From NCBI GenBank assembly GCA_031411835.1, contig JANOBV010000173.1, positions 1 to 30,779 on the forward strand: a DNA stretch of 30,779 nt. Direction: 5' to 3'. The DNA is from JADKIH01 sp031411835 (lineage in GTDB: Bacteria > Bacteroidota > Bacteroidia > AKYH767-A > 2013-40CM-41-45). This document shows, piece by piece, positions 14,296 through 23,227 of this stretch; positions within the stretch are counted from its first letter, which is position 1; every line of letters starts with the position of its first letter. The notes beneath the pieces were generated by a model. That model was not told where the DNA came from and did no database searches. It worked only from the letters and a program-made list of their open reading frames with translations. Position numbers and translations under genes: made by a program.

Positions 14296-15569
14296 CTTTG
14301 CGTTCTCGGTTTCCCCCACGATTTCGGTTTCGCTTTCGGTGAAGATGATTCTTTACTTGCTGTAGCAGATTTCTTAGGTGTAGATTGCGGTCTACGTTGA
14401 TGTTGTTGCTTTGGAACTTTAACAGGATTGTGGTCGATCAATGGATAAAGTTTATTCTCGATCACAGGAATTTTTTTACCGATCAATTTTTCAATATCTC
14501 TTAAATATTCTTTTTCTTCAGCGTCGCAGAATGAAAATGCAGTTCCGGAAGCGCCTGCTCTTCCTGTTCTTCCAATACGATGAACATATGATTCAGGAAT
14601 GTTAGGTAATTCAAAGTTGACTACAAATTGCAGATCATCAACATCAATTCCTCGGGCGGCAATGTCAGTTGCAACAAGAACACGTGTTGTTTGTGCTTTG
14701 AAATTTGTCAAAGCACGTTGTCTTGCATTTTGTGCTTTATTTCCGTGAATAGCTTCTGCTTTAATATGACTTGCAATAAGTGACTTCACAACTTTATCTG
14801 CGCCATGTTTAGTACGAGTAAAAACAAGTGCAGTTTTTATTTTTGGATCTTTTAATAGATCTAAAAGCAATTTTGTTTTGTTGCCTTTATCAACGAAGTA
14901 AATGTATTGCTGAATAGTATCTGCTGTAGAAGAAACCGGAGTGACTTCAACTTTCACAGGTTTATGCAAGATAGTGTGAGACAATTTTAAAATTTCCGGT
15001 GGCATTGTTGCAGAGAAAAATAACGACTGCCGTTTATGTGGAAGAACAGCGATCAGCTTTTTAACATCGTGAATAAATCCCATGTCAAGCATACGATCAG
15101 CTTCATCGAGCACAAATATTTCAATGTCTTTAAGTGAAAGATGTCTTTGATTCATTAAGTCAAGCAATCGTCCGGGAGTTGCAACTAGAATATCAACTCC
15201 TCTGTTCAGTGCAGCAACTTGAGAACTTTGATTCACACCGCCAAAAATTACAGTTGATGTAAGTTTTAGATGTTTACCATATGTCTTGAAACTTTCACCG
15301 ATCTGAATTGCGAGTTCGCGGGTTGGAGTAACAATCAAACTGCGAATTTTCTTTTTATGGTCAGTAGGTTTGTGAGCGGTTAAAAGTTGAAGAATAGGGA
15401 TAGCAAAAGCTGCTGTCTTGCCGGTTCCTGTTTGAGCACAACCAAGTAAATCTGTACCGTTTAGTACGATTGGAATTGCTTGTTGCTGAATTGGTGTTGG
15501 ATTTTCATAACCTTCTTCTTTTAGTGATTTAAGAATTGGGTCAATAATGTTTAATGAAGTGAATTGCAT
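14283..15569 (-). CDS. rhlE: DEAD-box RNA helicase, RhlE type
   Basis: The 428-residue product has every DEAD-box motif: Q motif (PTPIQQQAIP, about 25-34), AQTGTGKT (45-52), PTRELAIQ (82-89), TPGR, DEAD (155-158), SAT (186-188), ARGIDV and HRIGRTGR (330-337). It unwinds RNA duplexes using ATP, typically in ribosome assembly or mRNA turnover, in the cytoplasm. Residues from about 375 form a basic low-complexity tail rich in K, S and P, as in Bacteroidota RhlE proteins. The last residues (SRNS) come from the repeat at 14211-14295, so the natural end of the tail may have shifted. It is transcribed alone; the nearest upstream gene end on this strand is separated by a terminator. Confidence 0.93.
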   Translation of the reverse strand: MQFTSLNIIDPILKSLKEEGYENPTPIQQQAIPIVLNGTDLLGCAQTGTGKTAAFAIPILQLLTAHKPTDHKKKIRSLIVTPTRELAIQIGESFKTYGKHLKLTSTVIFGGVNQSSQVAALNRGVDILVATPGRLLDLMNQRHLSLKDIEIFVLDEADRMLDMGFIHDVKKLIAVLPHKRQSLFFSATMPPEILKLSHTILHKPVKVEVTPVSSTADTIQQYIYFVDKGNKTKLLLDLLKDPKIKTALVFTRTKHGADKVVKSLIASHIKAEAIHGNKAQNARQRALTNFKAQTTRVLVATDIAARGIDVDDLQFVVNFELPNIPESYVHRIGRTGRAGASGTAFSFCDAEEKEYLRDIEKLIGKKIPVIENKLYPLIDHNPVKVPKQQHQRRPQSTPKKSATASKESSSPKAKPKSWGKPRTQSRNS

Positions 15570-15712
15570 TTTGGGGCTTTAAACTGAAAATATGTCCGAA
15601 ATCGCGCAAATTAAAAGCAGAACGAGATTTATCAGTGATTATTAGCGCAAGATAAGGAAAATTGTGGCAGTGTCAGTGCCGAAGTAAGTCGGCAGTTCGA
15701 GATAGGGGAAAT

Positions 15713-15744
15713 AAAAAATGCCTCCCTTTTCGGAGGCATTTTTT
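15713..15744. terminator. Terminator between the 15768 gene and rhlE
   Basis: Arms 15713-15725 and 15732-15744 pair over 13 bp (ATGCCTCC core) around a 6-base loop. A or T runs lie on both sides, so it can act on either strand; here it would stop minus-strand transcription leaving the T9SS gene that ends at 15768. Confidence 0.88.
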
Positions 15745-15767
15745 ATAAATATAGAGAAATGAAAGTG

Positions 15768-17996
15768 TTATTTAATTCTAAGTAATTGTCGTGTGATCGT
15801 TTGATTATTACTCGAAATTCTAACCGAATAAATTCCGTCAGACAAATCATTTTCATCAAACATTATTCTATTTACACCTGGATAGATTTCAACATTTTTA
15901 CTTGACTTAATTTGTCCAAGCAAATTGATGACTTCTATTGTTGCAGTAGTTTTTCCGAAAGCAGAGAATGAAAGTTCAAATTCACCGGTTGTTGGATTAG
16001 GGAAAAGAGTTGTTCCTCTGCTATCGATCAAATCGCTTACGGTAGATATTACATTTGGAATATTTAAACCTGCGGTACATCCACTTGCATTTGCAACAAC
16101 AACTCCATAGTTGCCACTCAATGGAGCAACGTAATATTGCCCTGTTGCACCTTGAATTGAATCGTTCTCAAAGAACCATTGATAAATTGAATATCCTGCA
16201 TTCGCCCAAAGTGTATCACCGGCTTGATAAACAGTGAGTCCTGTTGGAGATGGATTTACATCAATATACTGTAGTTGAGTTAATGTGTCTGAGCCTAGTG
16301 CATTGACGACAATCAATTGAACATCGAATTGGCCCACATTGTTATAACAAACAACTCCCGGATTTGAGCTGTTACTTGTTGCCGGAGTTCCGCCTTGGAA
16401 TGTCCATGCATAACTTGTTCCCGAGGTAGAAAGGTCAGAGAAGGTTATGCAATTGCTTTGACAAATTGAAGGATTAACGACATTGAAAGATGCCGAAGGA
16501 TATTCCAGATTAGTAAGTGTAGAAAGAGAAGTGTTCGTTATTACAGCAGGATTAGCATCAAAGAAGATGTAAGCAGTGTTGGTTATTCGCGTAGGATCAG
16601 GAAGACCAACTTTAGGACTGATCTTGTAATTCACAAAGCCATGACTTCCCGGCTCGTCAACATTACTATCGGGCAAGAGTATGGAGTTGAAAATAAATTG
16701 CACAACTCCATTTGCATTCATTTGCGTACTTACGGGGTCACTACTTCCTAAGATTTTGAAAGTATTGATATCAAGATCAGAATCTAATGTGTCAATAACA
16801 ATTACTGTGAATGCTGTATCATTTCCTGTATTTTGGAAATTGACTGTGAAGTTCAGTGAATGTTCCATTGGAACATAATGCTGAGGTGTTACGCCAATTG
16901 GAGTAACTATTTTTTCGTTCGGATCACAAGAGCATGTGACTTCAAAAGAAAAAGTATCTCTCAGTTCACCTATGAAATTATTTCCGGAATCAAATACTGA
17001 ATCGAATACAGAATACCAAATTGTTTGTCCGGCAGGTGGATCATAGAATGAGATCCATGGAGCATTCCCAATCACCATTGTAGCTCCCGGTTGTAAATTT
17101 GTGTAATACCAGATCAAAGTATCACCCGATATAATATCAGGCATTGGGTTTGAAGTATTAAATGGCATGTTGGAAGAATGAACCAATGTTATACTGCCTT
17201 GCACGGGTATCGATCCATCGTTACGTTGTGTGATATAGGTATAACCATTAGAAGGAGCACATCGCATAGGATGATGCCAAACTGAAAAGGATTGTTCTGT
17301 AAAAACTGCTGAGTTAAATAATCCGAAATCATTTCCTGTGGAAGACGGAGGAACATTTACGTTATACGATGATGATGGAGTTGTGATCGTGAAGCCAAGG
17401 TCTAATATCGGAGCAACAGTAAAGCTACCTGAATCAATTGTCAAATTATAATGTCCATTTAGATCGGTATAGCCAACATAATTATAAGGAGTAAGTGCGA
17501 TTCTTTGGTTTGCCATTCCAAAATCAGTTCCGTCTTTAATTCCATTTTGATTGTAATCAAAGTAAACATCGCCTTCAATATTACCTGCTACTGTACCAAT
17601 AACATTAAATCCTCCTGTGAGTACATTGTCAGTTGGCCATTGTGGCCAAGGCCCATAGTATGTTATAACATGTACGTCGTATGCTCCAAGCGGTGCTGAA
17701 GTGGGAATTGTAAAGTTCACATGCATGGAATCTGAAAAATAAGTTGGCCAACCACCAGGATATATATTGATCATTGGATCGAAAGAGTCAACATAAATTA
17801 TTGTCGCTCCTTGTTGCAAATAAATATCATTCATCCCCTGTGGAGGACTTGCCTGACTCATTGCTCCATTAGCTAATGTAATTATAGTCTGAAGAGAAGA
17901 ATTTCTTGATCCATAATTCGGAACAATTGTAGTGACTTGGCTAAAACTACATAGACTGGTAAAGAGCAATGTGAATAGTAGTAGATTTCTTTTCAT
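15768..17996 (-). CDS. Large T9SS-secreted protein with PKD domain
   Basis: The 742-residue product begins with a signal peptide (MKRNLLLFTLLFTSLCSFSQ). Residues about 20-130 resemble an immunoglobulin-like (IPT-type) domain. Residues about 135-215 (GDVYFDYNQNGIKDGTDFG) look like an SdrD-B or carboxypeptidase-regulatory-like repeat. About 355-490 is a DUF11/DUF7619-type domain with the CSCDPNEK start and ITNTAYIFFDANP end. About 495-580 is a PKD domain (FSDLSTSGTSYAWTFQGG). The C-terminus is a T9SS type A sorting domain (LFPNPTTGEFEL onward). It is a structural or adhesive surface protein with no catalytic residues visible. It is monocistronic, 200 bases below the next T9SS gene. Confidence 0.9.
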   Translation of the reverse strand: MKRNLLLFTLLFTSLCSFSQVTTIVPNYGSRNSSLQTIITLANGAMSQASPPQGMNDIYLQQGATIIYVDSFDPMINIYPGGWPTYFSDSMHVNFTIPTSAPLGAYDVHVITYYGPWPQWPTDNVLTGGFNVIGTVAGNIEGDVYFDYNQNGIKDGTDFGMANQRIALTPYNYVGYTDLNGHYNLTIDSGSFTVAPILDLGFTITTPSSSYNVNVPPSSTGNDFGLFNSAVFTEQSFSVWHHPMRCAPSNGYTYITQRNDGSIPVQGSITLVHSSNMPFNTSNPMPDIISGDTLIWYYTNLQPGATMVIGNAPWISFYDPPAGQTIWYSVFDSVFDSGNNFIGELRDTFSFEVTCSCDPNEKIVTPIGVTPQHYVPMEHSLNFTVNFQNTGNDTAFTVIVIDTLDSDLDINTFKILGSSDPVSTQMNANGVVQFIFNSILLPDSNVDEPGSHGFVNYKISPKVGLPDPTRITNTAYIFFDANPAVITNTSLSTLTNLEYPSASFNVVNPSICQSNCITFSDLSTSGTSYAWTFQGGTPATSNSSNPGVVCYNNVGQFDVQLIVVNALGSDTLTQLQYIDVNPSPTGLTVYQAGDTLWANAGYSIYQWFFENDSIQGATGQYYVAPLSGNYGVVVANASGCTAGLNIPNVISTVSDLIDSRGTTLFPNPTTGEFELSFSAFGKTTATIEVINLLGQIKSSKNVEIYPGVNRIMFDENDLSDGIYSVRISSNNQTITRQLLRIK

Positions 17997-18197
17997 GATT
18001 AGAGTTCTTGTGGTAGCCGAATATAGTTTTTTGTACGCTTCAATGAGAATATGGTTGGTTTTATTTGGTCAACGCTCCTTATCAAGACATCAAATGCCTG
18101 AATTTAAGGATGAATATTAGTAAATATTTTGTTTCGGTCAACATTGCGGATGTAATTTATCTCATAGCGGAACTTGAATTGATTTACAAGTCTTTTA

Positions 18198-20162
18198 TCA
18201 GTAAAATATTTTTTTGGTAAATGTATTTATACCGTCATAGATCGATAATAGATAAATTCCTTTTGAAAGATCATTTACTTCTAACTTGATCGACTGGATT
18301 CCTTTTTCAGCGGAAGAGGTCGTCTGATAGAAAACTCTGCCTGTAATATCAGTTAGCTTTATGATAATTTTATCAAACGAAGAGGCTTTGTAATACAAAT
18401 TGATAGTTTGGGAATTGTAATCAACTACGGATGACATAATATTAATTCCATCTTTGTGGTTGTAAAGTGTAATGATAGGAGAAGTATTCTCTGTGCCGTC
18501 ATAATCGATTTGTTGAAGTCTGTAATAGGTGAGTGATTGTTGTTCGTTTTTTTTATCCAGAAAAGAATAGCTATGATTAATGGTTGAATTTCCGGAGCCA
18601 TCTACAATTCCAATTTTCGAAAAGTTTATTCCATCATTACTTTTTTCTGTGATAAAATAGTCGTTGTTTGTTTCTGATGCTGTTTCCCATTTTAGTTGAA
18701 CTATATTTTCAGAAACTTCTTTCGCAGTAAATGAGAGAAATTCGACAGGTAAAATTGCAGGCGTAACAGGACATAAAGTTGTTGTATCCGCAAGAAATAG
18801 TTGAATGTTAAAAACAGCATTACTCGAATTAATTCCTGAAAAAGTCAAAGGGAAGCGATCTATTTCTAAAACAGAAGGAAGAAACTCAATTAAATTTCCT
18901 GGCGACTTACACGGAACAAGTCCTAAATTATCCGTCTTCATTAATACCGTTCCTGTGTTTACTTTTTTTCCTGTATAAACAAAACAACCATCTGTAGTTA
19001 GTCTTCCCGAACGTGAACCAATTGTTGCACCGCCATCATTCGAATAAACGCGTGACCATTGCATGTTGAAATCAGAATCAGTTTTTAATAGTTGTGCTAA
19101 CATTCCAAATCCGCTATAGCCGCCCATACCGGTAAAGAAAAATCCACCATCAGGAGTTTCTTCTACAGATGATAATCCACTTTGAAAAAGTTGCGCCGGA
19201 TTGGAATCGTAAAATCTTGCATCAAGTTTATTTCCTGCGCTGTTAATTTTTAAGATGTACGGATAATTATATTGGTTAAGCGATTGATCTTTATCCATTG
19301 ATCCTGCTATTACAAAATCACCCGTAGAACTTTCTATAACGTCTAAGCCGAGAGAAAATCGAAGTTCACTTGCATCGTGATCATATGATTTAGCCCAAGT
19401 AACAATACCGTTTAGATCAGTTCGGATCACATAAAGATCTGCAGCGTGAGATCCGGCTGTGGTACCAACTAAAATATATCCGCCATCTGCCGTTTGCCGA
19501 ACTACCCAAACAAGTGATTCGCCGGTGTCAAGGTCGCGAACAGCAAGTTCATATTTTTTATTCCATAGTATATTTCCATTCGCATCTGTTTTAATTAGGA
19601 TGGCGTATGTTGTACCGGTAAGACTCATAGGAGCAGAATCATGAAATCCACTGATGATGTATCCGCCATCCGTTGTCTGACGAACACAATACCCAAGTTC
19701 ATCCTTTCCTGTATCAAAAAATTTCGACCATTGAATGTTTCCATTATTATCAGTCTTCATCAATAAAATATCATTACTGTCAGGTGGCCAAGTAAGATCT
19801 TGATTTGCGCGACCGGTAATGATATATCCATTATCTGCTGTAACTTCCATCCAAGTAGCAAGTGTTCTTTTGCCCGGACAATTAAAAACTTTCTCCCACA
19901 TTAAATTTCCATCGGTTGTAGTTTTTAATAGGTGAACATTTGTATTTGCAATTGGCGAAATCATTAGCCAATGAAAATTGTAGTAATAGTCTGTGCTTCC
20001 TGCAACAACATAAGATATTCCGTTAGCTTCTCTTACACAATACCCCATATCGCCGGCATTGTACGTTTTTAGAAAAGTGCTGGGCTGAGCATAAATTGCT
20101 GTGAATTCAATCATGAAAAAGATCATTAGGATCCATGAATTCTTTCGGGATTCCGATTTCAT
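18198..20162 (-). CDS. Large T9SS-secreted beta-propeller-like protein
   Basis: The 654-residue product starts with a signal peptide (about 1-26, ending IYAQ). Residues about 28-410 contain repeated blocks with the motifs TTDGGYIISG, LLKTDxNGxIxW and YVVAGST, typical of bacterial repeat beta-propellers. About 465-560 is the fibronectin-like linker common in T9SS cargo (LPVEFLSFTAKE, WETASETNNDYF, YYRLQQIDYDG), also seen in the two giant proteins at 24702 and 27852. A T9SS type A-like sorting domain ends the protein (GIYLLSIYDG, KKIFY), although the usual YPNP core is replaced by a degenerate start (MSSVVDYNSQ). It is predicted to be surface-exposed with no enzyme motif seen. Confidence 0.88.
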   Translation of the reverse strand: MKSESRKNSWILMIFFMIEFTAIYAQPSTFLKTYNAGDMGYCVREANGISYVVAGSTDYYYNFHWLMISPIANTNVHLLKTTTDGNLMWEKVFNCPGKRTLATWMEVTADNGYIITGRANQDLTWPPDSNDILLMKTDNNGNIQWSKFFDTGKDELGYCVRQTTDGGYIISGFHDSAPMSLTGTTYAILIKTDANGNILWNKKYELAVRDLDTGESLVWVVRQTADGGYILVGTTAGSHAADLYVIRTDLNGIVTWAKSYDHDASELRFSLGLDVIESSTGDFVIAGSMDKDQSLNQYNYPYILKINSAGNKLDARFYDSNPAQLFQSGLSSVEETPDGGFFFTGMGGYSGFGMLAQLLKTDSDFNMQWSRVYSNDGGATIGSRSGRLTTDGCFVYTGKKVNTGTVLMKTDNLGLVPCKSPGNLIEFLPSVLEIDRFPLTFSGINSSNAVFNIQLFLADTTTLCPVTPAILPVEFLSFTAKEVSENIVQLKWETASETNNDYFITEKSNDGINFSKIGIVDGSGNSTINHSYSFLDKKNEQQSLTYYRLQQIDYDGTENTSPIITLYNHKDGINIMSSVVDYNSQTINLYYKASSFDKIIIKLTDITGRVFYQTTSSAEKGIQSIKLEVNDLSKGIYLLSIYDGINTFTKKIFY

Positions 20163-20381
20163 TTCAGGTTAGATTATAGTAGAGTACATCTAAAGCTATA
20201 ATTTTTATTGTTTTGATGTTTGAATATTTGATCCTAAAATCTAGAAAATTGGTTAGTGCAGCCAAATTGTGTGTAGGCGTAATTAGAAAAGCGGTAAGAA
20301 TTTACTGGGTAAAGTAATTTTTTCTAATTTGATTGAATTTCCGGGCAACCATTTGAAAAAGTTTCGTCTACTTTGTATTCC

Positions 20382-20939
20382 ATGTCAATAGAAGAATTGA
20401 TAAAAGGCTGCCTTAAGGGAAAAGGGAGTCATTTTTCTGAGCTGTATGATCGATTTTCATCCGGCATGTATTCTATTTGCCTACGATATTCCGGTGATGA
20501 AGATGAGGCAAAAGATCTCCTTCAAGAAGGCTTTTTAAGGATTTTCCAAAAATTAAACACATACGAAAAATCACGCGGTTCATTTGAAGGCTGGGTGAAA
20601 AGGATTTTCATTAATCTATGTATTGACTATTACAGGAAAAATAAATTCAGAAGTTCAAATAGAGATATTGAAGAATTCGGGGATATTTTACCAGAAGAAG
20701 AAAATGAAGTCATAGGTATTTTGCATGACATTTCATACGAAGAATTGATTTTAGAAATAGGAAAACTTCCTCCCGGCTATCGAACAGTATTCAATATGCA
20801 TATTATCGAAGGTAAAGGCCACAAAGAAATTGCAGCAGATTTGAATATTGCTGAAAGCACTTCGAAAACACAATTATTTAAAGCAAGAAATTTATTGCAA
20901 AAAAATCTTCTTGCTAAAGCAATGGTTAAGACTAAATAA
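20382..20939 (+). CDS. ECF-type RNA polymerase sigma factor
   Basis: From the ATG at 20382 the product has 185 residues; an upstream TTG (20373) would add three. Region 2 (about 18-90) shows YDRFSSGMYSICLRYSG, DEDEAKDLLQEGFLRIF and the DNA-binding GSFEGWVKRI(F)INLCIDYYRKNK segment. Region 4 (about 125-175) has LPPGYRTVFNMHIIEGKGHKEI and the helix-turn-helix AADLNIAESTSKTQLFKARNLL. It directs RNA polymerase to a set of promoters, probably in response to an envelope signal. The next gene starts 6 bases after its stop and has a transmembrane segment, the usual arrangement for sigma and anti-sigma pairs. Confidence 0.95.
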   Translation: MSIEELIKGCLKGKGSHFSELYDRFSSGMYSICLRYSGDEDEAKDLLQEGFLRIFQKLNTYEKSRGSFEGWVKRIFINLCIDYYRKNKFRSSNRDIEEFGDILPEEENEVIGILHDISYEELILEIGKLPPGYRTVFNMHIIEGKGHKEIAADLNIAESTSKTQLFKARNLLQKNLLAKAMVKTK

Positions 20940-20945
20940 CAAACA

Positions 20946-22532
20946 ATGAATGCCAATAATGAATTTGATAAGCTTGTAAAAGATAAGCTAGCGCAAGGTC
21001 TGACTTCTGTTCCAAAAGATATGAAGGTCAGTATTGAGCGCAAACTTGTTAGCCAAGGTCTCATTAAAAAGGATGGCCAAGGTCGAAGATTGTTTTTTGT
21101 AATATTTTCAGTGATAGTATTTGTAGGAATCCTTACCGCAATTGTGTTTAAGTTTTACCGAAGCGATAGTGATGCCGGCATTTCCAAAACTTTGGTAGAA
21201 GAAAAAGACAATGTTCAGAGTAAAACCATTTCAAGTAATATTTTAAATAAAGATGACGATCAAAAAAGTGACTCGTCAATAATTAATAAAGAAAGGAACA
21301 ATCTTGTTGAAAAACCAAAATCAGAATCAAATGTTTCTAAGGTTCGGAGTAAAGTTGACTTAGTCGATCGCTCGAATACTTTGCAAATTTCAAGTGATGA
21401 TCAAAAAAAGAGTAATAAAAAATTAAGTGCTCAATTAAAAGGCGGCGATACGAATTCAAAAAACCTAAAAGCGAATAAAATGAATTTGCGAAAATCGAAA
21501 TCTGAAAAAGAACAAACGCCTATTGACTTGAATGTTATCTCATCTAAGGAAGATGGGAAATCGGATAAATTGAATACTGAAAAAAATGAGGATGAGACAT
21601 CAGGTAATTCAGTAATCTATAATGGCGAAAATGGAAGTACTTTAAAACAAAACGAATTGGATAATTTAAACTCTAAAAATGATATAGAAAATAATTTCGC
21701 TGACAACAGAAGTTTAAATCGAAATGCTAATAGCAGTAAAGAGGATCTAATCACAAATAAAACCGCTAATGCCAATTCTGATTTAACTCTTCCAAACTTA
21801 TCAGCTGATAGTTTACAGATTGATAGTTCAAAAAGTGTTACTGCACAAATAGAGAGGAATCATTTGGACAGCTTAAATGCTGACAGCTCTAAAGTAGCTA
21901 CGGATGCGCATTTCAATTTTCATGTTGATATTTTTGGAGGTATTCAACAAACTTATTTACAAGGTAGCACAAATTCAAGCGGAACTCAAGGTTCTTCATC
22001 AAGCGGAAATAGTTCTGAATGGATTGCCGGATTTAAATTTGGTGTTAAATACAAAAAGCATTTCACATTAGGTGCAGGATTAAATTTTTCTATGCACCAT
22101 AGTGAGGTTTCTGAAAAGTACGAGTCTTTTCTTCTTGATAGCAGTGGAGTGACAACTACAATTTTTCCGGCGCATGTAAACACAGATTTTAATGTTATCG
22201 ATTTTCCTATACTACTAGGTTATTATTTCGAAGCAAATAAATTTGCTTTTCACGTCGAGTCAGGGATTTCATTTTCTCAGATATCAAAGCCATATTCTGT
22301 TCTTGTAGTTGACAATTCGCCGGTGACAATCGATAATTATTTGGGTGTAATTCCTGTAAAAACATATTCGAATTATGTCGGTCAGTTGAGTGTGCTTTAT
22401 TCCTTCGGCCGTCATTTTCAAGTTTTCTTGCAACCTTCTATAAGTATTGGACTTACCGAAATTTTCTTAGATATGCCGGAAAAGCGGATTAATATGGTTT
22501 CAGGAAAGGCCGGTTTAAGAATAAACTTATAG
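20946..22532 (+). CDS. Membrane-anchored sigma-factor partner with a C-terminal barrel-like domain
   Basis: The 528-residue product has a short cytoplasmic N-terminus (about 1-46, KLAQGLTSVPKDMKVSIERK), one transmembrane segment (about 47-70, RLFFVIFSVIVFVGILTAIVF), then 250 residues of low-complexity S, K, N, D-rich spacer, then a beta-rich region (about 315-528) with alternating strands and a terminal KAGLRINL, as in outer-membrane-type beta-barrels of the PorT kind. The gene pair spacing (6 bases) argues for an anti-sigma role of the N-terminus, but no classic anti-sigma zinc motif is seen. The combination of an inner-membrane anchor with a barrel-like domain implies an envelope-spanning sensor. 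Function is inferred. Confidence 0.75.
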   Translation: MNANNEFDKLVKDKLAQGLTSVPKDMKVSIERKLVSQGLIKKDGQGRRLFFVIFSVIVFVGILTAIVFKFYRSDSDAGISKTLVEEKDNVQSKTISSNILNKDDDQKSDSSIINKERNNLVEKPKSESNVSKVRSKVDLVDRSNTLQISSDDQKKSNKKLSAQLKGGDTNSKNLKANKMNLRKSKSEKEQTPIDLNVISSKEDGKSDKLNTEKNEDETSGNSVIYNGENGSTLKQNELDNLNSKNDIENNFADNRSLNRNANSSKEDLITNKTANANSDLTLPNLSADSLQIDSSKSVTAQIERNHLDSLNADSSKVATDAHFNFHVDIFGGIQQTYLQGSTNSSGTQGSSSSGNSSEWIAGFKFGVKYKKHFTLGAGLNFSMHHSEVSEKYESFLLDSSGVTTTIFPAHVNTDFNVIDFPILLGYYFEANKFAFHVESGISFSQISKPYSVLVVDNSPVTIDNYLGVIPVKTYSNYVGQLSVLYSFGRHFQVFLQPSISIGLTEIFLDMPEKRINMVSGKAGLRINL

Positions 22533-22668
22533 ACTTTAGAATTTTAACCAGGCAACTAAATTTAAAGTGTCCGTACTTTAATTGTAAACTAGAAAACAAT
22601 AAATTTAGTCACTACTTTCCGATAAAAATCAAACAATGTAAATTAAGCATTAAATTATAACTTAAATC

Positions 22669-22886
22669 AACTGTTCTCAGAATAAACTCAAAGTAAGCCC
22701 ACACAATTTCTTGACGCACATCTTACTTAATCAAAGATAGAACAGTTATTTTGTGGGGAGTCAACCCCATTGGGGAAATCATTTGAAAAGTTGATCAAGG
22801 TTGTGCCTAATAATCGAAGTTTCAAATGATTTGGTGCGCGTTGGGCCCTTTTTTTGTTTCTTTTTTTGGGCAAACAAAAAAAGAAA
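22669..22886. repeat. Nested inverted repeats with a GGGCCC and T-run segment
   Basis: AACTGTTCT (22669-22677) pairs with 22739-22747 around an inner pair AAGTAAG (22691-22697) with 22722-22728. Arms 22776-22788 and 22820-22832 pair perfectly over 13 bp. Arms 22857-22868 and 22875-22886 pair over 12 bp, made mainly of T and A runs. GGGCCC precedes the last hairpin. The T-run hairpin resembles a dispersed element I recall from other Bacteroidota. Confidence 0.65.
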
Positions 22887-23140
22887 AATTGAAAACTAGA
22901 ACTAGCAGGTAGCATTTACTGCACTATGAAATTAGTTTTATCGGACAGTGATGAAAATTAATAGAATTTCTTAAAATATTTTAATGGCATCTTTACCCTA
23001 ATACTCGACACCGTCAATATGCAGAGAGCTCATAGTTGATGGTATTGGCTTTGTTAACCTTGAATATTGACGTCCCCCCTTTCGTCTTAATTCAAATTAT
23101 GAGAAGTTGTTTTTTTATTTTTCTGTTATTATTTCCAGTG

Positions 23141-23176
23141 ACAGGTGAAAGGAGTTTTCTTTCACCTGTTTCTTTT
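23141..23176 (+). terminator. Plus-strand intrinsic terminator
   Basis: ACAGGTGAAAG (23141-23151) pairs with 23159-23169 over 11 bp around a 7-base loop, followed by TTCTTTT. No plus-strand gene ends just before it; it would close a long 3' end of the sigma pair or a separate RNA. Confidence 0.8.
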
Positions 23177-23227
23177 ATTATTGCAAAGTATTTTTTCTAT
23201 GTAAGAAAAGGTATTTAGAAGTAACTA

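Larger units (their letters stand above)
22533..23227. other. Long non-coding region with many inverted repeats
   Basis: About 700 bases between two gene ends carry no convincing gene. It holds nested inverted repeats (22669-22886), a looser 9-bp pair (23012-23020 with 23064-23072) and a plus-strand terminator (23141-23176). Small open frames here overlap the repeats and have no start context. Confidence 0.7.

Noticed and set aside
22727..22915. 62-residue open frame on the minus strand
   Set aside because: It is a translation of inverted repeats and A/T runs, with no promoter or related protein.
23012..23072. 9-bp inverted repeat flanking 43 bases
   Set aside because: The arms are short and the loop long, so chance is likely; kept only as part of the wider structured region.
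23036..23218. 60-residue hydrophobic open frame in the 22.5-23.2 kb gap
   Set aside because: It contains the terminator at 23141-23176 and its composition follows the T-rich DNA.
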